Shown: positions 1-7,159 of the stretch, in pieces
Layout: the number at the start of each line of letters is the position of its first letter
Numbering within the stretch: position 1 is the stretch's first letter
DNA from: Azoarcus sp. PA01
GTDB taxonomy: Bacteria > Pseudomonadota > Gammaproteobacteria > Burkholderiales > Rhodocyclaceae
Direction of reading: 5' to 3'
Length of the DNA stretch: 64,000 nucleotides
Assembly (NCBI GenBank): GCA_001274695.2
Contig: LARU01000004.1
Coordinates: forward strand, 496,001 to 560,000
Notes under the pieces: model-generated
The model's database searches: none
What the model saw: only the letters and a program-made list of their open reading frames with translations
What the model was told of the DNA's origin: nothing
Position numbers and translations under genes: made by a program

Positions 1-64
1 GCATCGCGCGGTAGCGCGCGAGCCGATCGCCCGCACGGACCTTGCCGGACTCGCTTCGCTTCAT
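1..64 (-). CDS. ligD: LigD-type ATP-dependent DNA ligase, N-terminal fragment
   Basis: Only the first 21 codons lie in the window; the gene runs off the left edge. The frame opens with an ATG whose first bases overlap the Ku stop codon (ATGA), a typical translationally coupled pair. The peptide ends in LARYRAM, which resembles the start of the LigD 3'-phosphoesterase domain (usually LxxYRxKRDF). LigD is the polymerase/nuclease/ligase of bacterial non-homologous end joining and is commonly encoded next to Ku. Identity is inferred mostly from this context, because too little sequence is present to confirm a domain. Confidence 0.6.
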   Translation of the reverse strand, partial: MKRSESGKVRAGDRLARYRAM

Positions 65-1116
65 GCGCGCCGACGCCGCGCTTGAGTTGCCGCAGCCGCC
101 GGCCGACCTGCGCCGTCCTTGCCCGGCTCGCGCCCGGGAGCGCGGGACGCAGTCGTCCGGGCGCCAGTGCTCCGTCCGCGAGTGGCCGGTTTCGCTGCCG
201 ACGCCCCGCTCGCCTCCGACTTGCGTGGTGCGGTGCGCGACGGTGGCGCAGAATCCGCGTCCGCGACCGCCCCCTCCTCGTCCTTTTCGTTGCGGGCCTT
301 GTTGCCCCCGCGCTTGGCGGGTCGTCCTTCGAGGCTGCGCTTGAGCAACGCCATCAGGTCGACGACCTCGGCCCCGGCCTCGGCCGGCTCCTTCGCCGGC
401 GCTTCGGCGAGGACGTGCGTGCGCCCGGACTCGATCTTCGCTTCGATACGCGCCATCAGGTCGTCACGATAAGTGTCGCGGTACTGTTCGGGCGCCCAGT
501 CCTCGACCATGCCGTCGACGAGGCGCTCGGCCATCTCGAGCTCCCGCGCGGACACGCCGAGCTTCTTCAGGTCCTCGCCGGGCAGCTTCAGTTCGTCCAT
601 CGAGCGGATCTCGTCGGCGAAGCGCAGCGTGTTCATCAGCAGCACCGCGCCGACCGGGATTACCGCGGCCAGATACTGGCGGCTGCGGATCACGACCAGC
701 GCGAGCCCGACGCGGGCAGTGCGTCGCAAGGTTTCGCGCAGCAGCGCATAGCCTTTCTCGCCACGGCGCCCGGGTTCGAGGTAGTACGGCGTGTCGAAGT
801 AGTAAGGCGGGATGTCGTCCTGCGACACGAAGCCGATGATCTCGACCGTCTGCGTCGCTTCGACGTTCGCCTCGCGGAAGTCCTCGTCGGTGACGACGAC
901 ATACTGACCGTCCTCGTACTGGTAGCCCTTTACGATGTCCGATGGCGACACTGGCTCACCGGTGCGCTTGTTGATGCGCTGGTAGCCGACCGGCGCGAAA
1001 TCGCGGCGGTCGAGCAGATCGAGATCGAGCCGGTTCGCAGTACTCGCGGGGTACAGCGAGATGGGAACGTGGACGAGGCCGAAGGCGATCGCGCCTTTCC
1101 AGACGACTCTGGGCAT
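61..1116 (-). CDS. ku: Non-homologous end-joining protein Ku
   Basis: 351 residues. Bacterial Ku forms a homodimeric ring that threads onto broken DNA ends and recruits LigD. The start MPRVVWKGAIAFGLVHVP is the family signature, and the Ku beta-barrel core covers about residues 5-255. The remaining 95 or so residues are a low-complexity tail rich in Lys, Arg, Ala and Gly, as in other bacterial Ku proteins where it binds DNA and LigD. A GGAG ribosome binding site precedes the ATG. The stop codon overlaps the start of the downstream ligD-like frame, so the two repair genes form an operon. High confidence in family; the tail length is within the usual variation. Confidence 0.95.
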   Translation of the reverse strand: MPRVVWKGAIAFGLVHVPISLYPASTANRLDLDLLDRRDFAPVGYQRINKRTGEPVSPSDIVKGYQYEDGQYVVVTDEDFREANVEATQTVEIIGFVSQDDIPPYYFDTPYYLEPGRRGEKGYALLRETLRRTARVGLALVVIRSRQYLAAVIPVGAVLLMNTLRFADEIRSMDELKLPGEDLKKLGVSARELEMAERLVDGMVEDWAPEQYRDTYRDDLMARIEAKIESGRTHVLAEAPAKEPAEAGAEVVDLMALLKRSLEGRPAKRGGNKARNEKDEEGAVADADSAPPSRTAPRKSEASGASAAKPATRGRSTGARTTASRAPGREPGKDGAGRPAAAATQARRRRA

Positions 1117-1197
1117 AGTGCTCTCCTGCGTCGGGGCATGCCACGGCCCCGGTGATCCGAGCGGGTGCGCACGCAGCGCTGCAATCGGTATTCCCGG

Positions 1198-3153
1198 CTA
1201 CTGCTCCCGGCGCAGCCGATACCCTACGCCGCTGACGGTCTCGATGCCGTCCGCGCGCGCACCCAGTTTGTGCCTGAGCGCGTGGACGATGGTATCGACG
1301 ACGTTGCTCCCGCCTTCGTAGCGCGTGCCCCATACCTCGCGCAACAGCTCGCTGCGCGAGACGGCCTTCCCCTCGTGCCCGGCCAGATACGCCATCACCC
1401 CGAATTCGAGCGGCGTGAGCGCGACGCGTCGCGCACCGACCACGAGTTCGCGCGCCTCGACGTCGAGCAGCGACGGCGTGTGCCGGATGCCGATCTCGTC
1501 GGCCGCCAGCCCCGCCAGCCAGCCATCGACCGAAGACGGACCGAAGTCGAGGACCGCGCTGTGATAGCGCTGGCCGTCGAGCAACACAGCGGCATCGGGC
1601 AGCACCGTGAAGCCAAGGCGCTCGGCCGCCGCAGCATAGGGCAGCAGATCGCGCACCGTCAGATACACCCGGCGCAGCATCGGGCGCAGCTCCATGTAGG
1701 TGCGCTTCAGGTCGAGCCAGGCGGCGGCCTGCACATCGGAGGGCGCCTCGCCTTGCGCGAGACTGAGCCAGCGCCGACACAGCAGCGCCGTCTGGCCCGG
1801 CGGCATCGGCGATCGCTCGATGTGACGACCCCAGGCGGCGGTGAGCGGGTCGTCGAGCAGGTCGGCCGGCGCCACCCGCTCGGGGGTGAGCTTGCAGCAC
1901 AGGCCGATCGCCTGGCCGTGAGGATCGCGCACCACCGAGAAGGCCTGCGGCGCGCGCTGCCACCAGCTCAGCAGGTGGCGCGCCGCCTCGGGCCCCTCGT
2001 GGCTTTCGATGATGCGCGCGATCGCCGCGCCATCGGCTCCGCGCGCCGGCTCGACGGCCAGGCGCTGCGTCCCGACGGGAAAGAACGCTTCGCGGACCAC
2101 CGGATTCTCGATCAGATAGAGCATGTCGGCGGTGTAGCGCCACAGCTCGGCGCGCCCCGCCGAGGCGCTCTCGACACGCAGCTGGTGCCACGCGGCATGC
2201 TGGTATCCGAGATAAGCCGCAGGGTCGCGGGCGCGCAACGAACGGGCCACCGCCTCGCGCACCACGTCGTGGACCACCAGCCCTTCGTTGCCGCATTCGA
2301 CAAACGGCAGACGACGCACGCACTCGAAGGCCTCCCCGGGAGCGAGCTGCGGGAACAGCGCGTCGAGCAGCGAAACCGTGGCGCGGCGCAGCACCGCGGC
2401 GCCTTCCAGCACCCGACGCGTCAGCGGATCGCCGACGTCGGCGAGAAACATCCGCGTCAGTGCGTCGAGCGCATGCTCCACCCCCGTCGTCTCAAGCGCG
2501 AGGTCCGGGCGCTCGCGGTACGCGCAAGCGGCCAGGTGCAGCGCCAGCGGATGTCCATGCGCGCCGCGGGCGATCCGCCGGGCCGCCTCGGGCGGGACGC
2601 CGAAACGACCCAGCAGCGCGCTCGCCGCCTCGTCGGGGAGCGGACCGAGCGGCAGGGTCCGGAACAAGTGCTGCCAGCCCGGCTCGGCCTGCCACGCCGC
2701 GAGCGGACGCTCGCGCCCGAACAACAGCACCCGCACGTTGTCGGGCAGCGCAGGAATGAAATTCTGGCGCAACCACGTATCGAGCAGCCGGAACACTTCG
2801 CACGTATCGAGGGCAAGCACCACCGGCGCCCCGAGCGCCGCCAGCCGGTCGGCGATGCGCGCGAGCGGCAAGGCGGGATTTCCGCTGCGCTCGCACAGCG
2901 CGTGCAGGAACGCCGTCTCGGTCGGCTCGACCGCCCGGCAGTCAAGGCGCAGAACGATTGCGCCCTGCGCCTGCGCCTCGATCGAGAACATTTCGAGGAG
3001 ACTGCTCTTGCCTATCCCGGCGATGCCGAACACGTGCACCACACGCGGACCTTCGGCGCTCAGCACGCCACGCAGAAACGCCAGCTCGCGCTCGCGACCG
3101 AGAAAGCTGCGGGCGGCCCGCTGCACCAGGAGATCGGCGATGCGTTGCGGCAT
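1198..3153 (-). CDS. P-loop NTPase with C-terminal OmpR-type winged-helix DNA-binding domain
   Basis: About 651 residues from the chosen start MPQRIADLL; the open frame continues 22 codons upstream without a better start. Residues about 15-260 form a STAND/AAA-like ATPase with Walker A GIAGIGKSS and a Walker-B-like strand VVLALDTCE. The middle part (about 300-530) is helical and not recognised. The last 110 residues are a winged helix of the Trans_reg_C type (ELVVGARRVALTPLEFGVM ... VVDTIVHALRHKLG ... VSGVGYRLR), as in OmpR/PhoB output domains. There is no receiver domain. Probably a signal-integrating transcription regulator, but neither targets nor ligand can be read from sequence. It sits upstream of ku on the same strand, about 80 bases away, so the repair genes are possible targets. 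Confidence 0.75.
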   Translation of the reverse strand: MPQRIADLLVQRAARSFLGRERELAFLRGVLSAEGPRVVHVFGIAGIGKSSLLEMFSIEAQAQGAIVLRLDCRAVEPTETAFLHALCERSGNPALPLARIADRLAALGAPVVLALDTCEVFRLLDTWLRQNFIPALPDNVRVLLFGRERPLAAWQAEPGWQHLFRTLPLGPLPDEAASALLGRFGVPPEAARRIARGAHGHPLALHLAACAYRERPDLALETTGVEHALDALTRMFLADVGDPLTRRVLEGAAVLRRATVSLLDALFPQLAPGEAFECVRRLPFVECGNEGLVVHDVVREAVARSLRARDPAAYLGYQHAAWHQLRVESASAGRAELWRYTADMLYLIENPVVREAFFPVGTQRLAVEPARGADGAAIARIIESHEGPEAARHLLSWWQRAPQAFSVVRDPHGQAIGLCCKLTPERVAPADLLDDPLTAAWGRHIERSPMPPGQTALLCRRWLSLAQGEAPSDVQAAAWLDLKRTYMELRPMLRRVYLTVRDLLPYAAAAERLGFTVLPDAAVLLDGQRYHSAVLDFGPSSVDGWLAGLAADEIGIRHTPSLLDVEARELVVGARRVALTPLEFGVMAYLAGHEGKAVSRSELLREVWGTRYEGGSNVVDTIVHALRHKLGARADGIETVSGVGYRLRREQ

Positions 3154-3316
3154 TGTCGGAACCTTTGACGACGCAGTGAAGTATAGGCCCGCAGCGAGCC
3201 CGCTTCCGACACGGGCCAATTCTCATGAAATCCTCATCACCGCCTCACCCGCGACGCCGACGCGCCGGCTATAAATAAATCACGCGGCTGAAGGGCCGCG
3301 CGAGCAATAGGAGGGC

Positions 3317-3928
3317 TTGATGATGGCCGCAGAATGGAGACTCAGCGGTGAGTACCTCGAAGCGTGCACCTGCAAGGGCGCGTGTCCCTGCCTGTACCTC
3401 GGCACGCCGACCGAAGGCTCGTGCGCGGCGCTCGTGGGCTGGCACATCGAGAGCGGGCACTTCGGTGACATCGTGCTCGACGGGCTCAACGTCGCGGTGG
3501 CGCTCAATTCGCCCGGCGACATGGCGCAGGGCAACTGGCAAGTGGTGCTGTACCTGGACGCGGCCGCCGACGGCGCCCAGCGCGACGCGATGGCGCAGAT
3601 CTTCGGTGGCCAGGCCGGCGGACACCCGGCGCTGATCGCGGGTTTCATCGGCGAAGTGTTGGGGGTCGAGCAGGCGCCGATCCACTTCGATGCGCCGGGG
3701 CGCGAGCGGCGCATCACCGTCGGTGGCCATGCCGAAGCGCTCGTCGAGGCGATCGAGGGCCAGGGCGGCGCCGCGGTGACGATCCACAACCATCCGCTGG
3801 CGGTCGCGCCCGGCCAGTCGCTGGTGGTAGCCCGGTCGAAGGCCTTGCGCCATCGCGGCCACGGCCTCGATTTCGAGTTGAGCGAGCGAGTCGCCTACTA
3901 CTCGCCGTTCAGCTACGCGGGCCCGTGA
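3317..3928 (+). CDS. DUF1326 domain protein
   Basis: 203 residues, matching the DUF1326 family over its whole length. The family has no established biochemical role. The N terminus carries a cysteine cluster, EACTCKGACPC, with a further Cys in the motif that follows, suggesting metal or redox chemistry. No signal peptide or membrane segment is apparent. The stop codon overlaps an in-frame GTG of the next gene, and DUF1326 and DUF2182 genes are commonly paired, so the two products likely work together. A ribosome binding site (GGAGG) lies just upstream of two consecutive ATG codons. An AT-rich TATAAA at 3270-3275 could be its -10 element. Confidence 0.85.
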   Translation: MMMAAEWRLSGEYLEACTCKGACPCLYLGTPTEGSCAALVGWHIESGHFGDIVLDGLNVAVALNSPGDMAQGNWQVVLYLDAAADGAQRDAMAQIFGGQAGGHPALIAGFIGEVLGVEQAPIHFDAPGRERRITVGGHAEALVEAIEGQGGAAVTIHNHPLAVAPGQSLVVARSKALRHRGHGLDFELSERVAYYSPFSYAGP

Positions 3929-3945
3929 CGCGACGCGGAGCGGCG

Positions 3946-4737
3946 ATGAAACCGCATGCGACGGCGCTGCAGCGTGACAGGCTGGTGGTCGGGCTGGGAC
4001 TCGCGTTGATCACCGTGCTCGCCTGGGCCTACCTCGTCCACATGGCTGCCGGGATGAACGCCGCTGTCCATCCGGCGATGGCGGCGATGGCGTTGCCGGC
4101 TCCGCCCGGCTGGGACTGGCACGGGCTCGCGCTGGCCGCGCTGATGTGGATCGTGATGCTCGGCGCGATGATGCTGCCCGCCGCGACACCGATGGTGCTG
4201 ACTTTTGCGCGCGTCCATCATCAGCGGCAGGACGCCGGCGACGGCGCGCTGGCGCCGACTGCGTTTTTCGTCGCCGGCTATCTCGCAGTGTGGAGCGTCT
4301 TCAGCCTCGCGGCGGCCACCGGCCAGATGGCGCTGCACGAAGCGGCCGTCCTGTCGGGGCCGACGGGGCGCCTTGACGCGCTCGCGGGCGGCGTGCTGCT
4401 GATCCTGGCAGGGCTCTTCCAGTGGAGCCCGCTAAAGACGATGTGCCTCGAAAAATGCCGCACGCCGCTCGGCTTCCTGCTTGCGGAGTGGCGTGAGGGC
4501 ACGCGCGGCGCGCTCGTCATGGGCCTGCGCCACGGCGCTTTCTGCATGGGCTGCTGCTGGGCGCTGATGCTGCTGATGTTCGTCGGCGGCGTGATGAATC
4601 TGGCGTGGATGGCGGCGCTCGCCGTGTGCATGCTGGCCGAGAAGGTGCTCCCGCACGGCGCGACGGTCGGCCGGATCCTGGGCGCGGCGTTCGGCGCGGC
4701 GGGGATATGGATGGTCGGCGGCGTCGCGCTGGCGTAA
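3946..4737 (+). CDS. DUF2182 integral membrane protein
   Basis: About 263 residues with five or six predicted membrane helices, of the DUF2182 family (predicted metal-binding membrane protein). Visible features are the repeated MWIVMLGAMMLP motif in the second helix, the CLEKCRTPLGFLL segment and the helix HGAFCMGCCWALM, whose His and Cys residues are conserved in the family and could bind metal. The chosen start is the ATG preceded by a GGAG-like site; a GTG at 3925 overlapping the previous stop is the alternative. Expressed from the same transcript as the DUF1326 gene. Function unknown. Confidence 0.85.
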   Translation: MKPHATALQRDRLVVGLGLALITVLAWAYLVHMAAGMNAAVHPAMAAMALPAPPGWDWHGLALAALMWIVMLGAMMLPAATPMVLTFARVHHQRQDAGDGALAPTAFFVAGYLAVWSVFSLAAATGQMALHEAAVLSGPTGRLDALAGGVLLILAGLFQWSPLKTMCLEKCRTPLGFLLAEWREGTRGALVMGLRHGAFCMGCCWALMLLMFVGGVMNLAWMAALAVCMLAEKVLPHGATVGRILGAAFGAAGIWMVGGVALA

Positions 4738-4743
4738 ACGGTT

Positions 4744-6177
4744 TTACGCTCCGCGGCGCGGATCGAACGCGTCGCGCACGACGTCGGCGAACAGGTTCGC
4801 CGACAGCACGAGCACGAACATGAACGCGAACGCCGCGAGCAGCGACCACCACACCATCGGCTCGCGCGCGAGCTCGGCGCGCGCCATGTTGATCATCGTG
4901 CCGAAGCTGATCGTTCCCGGATCGACGCCGATGCCGACGTAGGACAGCACCGCCTCGGCGAGCACCAGCCCGGAGAAATCCATCACCAGGGCGATCATCA
5001 CGATGTGCATGACGTTCGGCATGATGTGGCGGCGCAGGATCGCCGCCGTGCCGACGCCGAACGCGCGCGCGGCATGCACGTAGTCGAGCTCGCGCAGCTT
5101 CAGCGTCTCGCCGCGCAGCAGCCGGCACAGGCCGGTCCAGCTGGTGATGCCGAGGATCAGGCACAGCGCCAGCAGCCGCGCGTCGGCGCGCTCGGCAGCG
5201 GTCGCGAACCACTGCGGGTTGGTGTCGATGACGACCTGCATCATCAGCACTGCCGCGGCGATCAGCAGCACGCCGGGGATCGCGTTGAGCACCGTGTAGA
5301 GGTACTGGATGACGTCATCGACCCAGCCGCCAAGATAGCCCGCCATGATGCCGAGCGCGACCGCGAACGGCAGCATCACGAGCGTCGTCAGCGTGCCGAT
5401 GATCAGGGCCGTGCGCACGCTCTTCAGCGACAGATAGAGCACGTCCTGGCCGACCTTGTCGGTGCCGAACACGTGGTAGTGCGAGCCGAGTGCGACCGCC
5501 GCGCCGGCCACGAGCAGGATCGCGCCGAGCGTGACGAGCGCGGCCCGCCACGCGAGCACGGTTTCGCCACGGACGAGCGCGGCGGCGGCTTCCGTCCAGC
5601 CGCGACCGCAACGGCGTGCGAGCGAGGCCGTCACCGCGATCGCGGCGACCAGCCACAGGCCGAGCGCGGCAGCGGCGCCGTTGCCGAGACGTGTGGCGAC
5701 ATCCTGCGCGCGCTCGCTTTCGGGATCGTCCAGATGCGCCGCGCCGTAGGTCAAACGCGGATGAATCCGCGTCTGCCCGCCATCGGGCAGCTCGACGGTT
5801 TCGCGTGCGTACAGTTCGCCGGCGAAAGGCGCCGAGTAGGTTTTTTCGAGGCGGGTGCGCAGCGGCGCGAGCAGCGCATCGAGCGCGCTCAGGACTTCGG
5901 ACGAATAGGCAGCGTCCCGGGAATCCTCACGCGCTTCCCCGCCGCTGACTGCGGCAGGTGGCAGCGACGGGCGGTAGTGCAGGCTGTCGGCGAACCCGAT
6001 CGCGAGGAACGCGAGCAGGATCGTCGCCGTGGCCATCCCCGTCGCGCGGCTGCCGACCTTGCGCCATGCCGCGCGCAACGGTTGGCTGCGCCGCACATAC
6101 ACGATCGTCACGAGTCCAAGCGCAAGCAGCACGAAAAACAGCGCATCGGTCCACAACAGCACGAAACGAAAATCCAT
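4744..6177 (-). CDS. Peptide-type ABC transporter permease (YejE/OppC-like)
   Basis: 477 residues. An inner-membrane permease subunit of an oligopeptide-class (Opp/Dpp/Yej) importer. The BPD_transp_1 core with its EAA loop occupies roughly residues 260-470 (LRELDYVHAARAFGVGTAAIL). It is longer than typical OppC/YejE because of an N-terminal extension: one helix near the start, a large polar segment (about residues 75-165) and further helices before the core. It follows the YejB-like permease by four bases. No ATPase gene follows: the next gene downstream is convergent. The transported substrate cannot be read from sequence. Confidence 0.88.
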   Translation of the reverse strand: MDFRFVLLWTDALFFVLLALGLVTIVYVRRSQPLRAAWRKVGSRATGMATATILLAFLAIGFADSLHYRPSLPPAAVSGGEAREDSRDAAYSSEVLSALDALLAPLRTRLEKTYSAPFAGELYARETVELPDGGQTRIHPRLTYGAAHLDDPESERAQDVATRLGNGAAAALGLWLVAAIAVTASLARRCGRGWTEAAAALVRGETVLAWRAALVTLGAILLVAGAAVALGSHYHVFGTDKVGQDVLYLSLKSVRTALIIGTLTTLVMLPFAVALGIMAGYLGGWVDDVIQYLYTVLNAIPGVLLIAAAVLMMQVVIDTNPQWFATAAERADARLLALCLILGITSWTGLCRLLRGETLKLRELDYVHAARAFGVGTAAILRRHIMPNVMHIVMIALVMDFSGLVLAEAVLSYVGIGVDPGTISFGTMINMARAELAREPMVWWSLLAAFAFMFVLVLSANLFADVVRDAFDPRRGA

Positions 6178-6181
6178 GCGC

Positions 6182-7159
6182 CTACTCCAGCCTTACGCGC
6201 GGATCGACGAGCGTGTAGGAAATGTCGGTCAGCAGCAGGCCGACGATGTACAGCACCGAGCCGATGAACACCATCGCGCGCACGACGGCGAAGTCCTGCG
6301 CGTTGATCGCGTCGATCGTGTAGCTGCCAAGGCCGGGAATGCCGAAGAACGACTCGACGATCAGGCTCCCCATGAACAGCAGCGGAATGACGACGACGAC
6401 GCCGGTGAGAATCGGGATCATCGCGTTCTTCAGCACGTGGCGGAACAGCACGGCCAGTTCCGACAGGCCTTTGGCGCGGGCGGTGCGCACGTAGTCCTTC
6501 GAGATTTCCTCGAGGAAGATCGTGCGATACCAGCGCGCGTTCGCGCCGATCCCGGCGACGACGCTGATCAGCACCGGCAGCACGAGGAAGCGCGCCGCGT
6601 CGAGCCCCGGCGCGTAGCCCGAGATCGGCACCAGCGCCCACACTTTGGACACCAGCCACTGCCCGCCGATGATGTAGAACAGGCTCGATATCGACATCAT
6701 CGCGACGCACAGCACGACGCCCCAGAAGTCGAGGTAGCTCGCGCGGAAGAACACCAGCATCAGCGCGAACGACACCGAGACGAACAGCCCGAGGACGAAA
6801 GTCGGCAGCGCGATCGCGAGCGACGGGCGCATGCGGTCGCGGATCTCCTGCGCGATGTCGCGGCCGTCGTCGGCGCGGCCGAAATCGAACGCGAACATGC
6901 GCAGCGAATTGTCGAAGAAGATCGTGTCGGTCAGCTTCTCCGTGCCGTCCGCATGCGTGTTGACGAACAGCGGCCGGTCGTAGCCGCGCTCGGCTTTCCA
7001 GCGTTCGATCGCCTCGGGCGTCACGCGCTTGACGCCCAGATGCATGCGCGCCATGTCGTCCGGCGAATTGACGACGAAGAACAGCGCGAAAGTGATCAGG
7101 TTCACGCCGATCAGGATCGGCAGCGCGTACAGCAGGCGGCGGACGATATACGCGAACAT
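6182..7159 (-). CDS. Peptide-type ABC transporter permease (YejB/OppB-like)
   Basis: 325 residues. The second permease of the importer, starting MFAYIVRRLLYALPILIGV, the characteristic N terminus of OppB/DppB/YejB proteins. About six membrane helices and the EAA loop (ISKDYVRTARAKGLSELAVL) are visible. The start codon shares one base with the stop of the solute-binding protein gene (TGATG), so translation is probably coupled. The order is binding protein, YejB-like, YejE-like, as in yej-type operons. A longer open frame runs upstream but overlaps the binding protein gene in another frame and was not used. Confidence 0.9.
   Translation of the reverse strand: MFAYIVRRLLYALPILIGVNLITFALFFVVNSPDDMARMHLGVKRVTPEAIERWKAERGYDRPLFVNTHADGTEKLTDTIFFDNSLRMFAFDFGRADDGRDIAQEIRDRMRPSLAIALPTFVLGLFVSVSFALMLVFFRASYLDFWGVVLCVAMMSISSLFYIIGGQWLVSKVWALVPISGYAPGLDAARFLVLPVLISVVAGIGANARWYRTIFLEEISKDYVRTARAKGLSELAVLFRHVLKNAMIPILTGVVVVIPLLFMGSLIVESFFGIPGLGSYTIDAINAQDFAVVRAMVFIGSVLYIVGLLLTDISYTLVDPRVRLE

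Noticed and set aside
3270..3275. TATAAA before the DUF1326 gene as a full promoter
   Set aside because: No matching -35 at suitable spacing; mentioned only as a possible -10.
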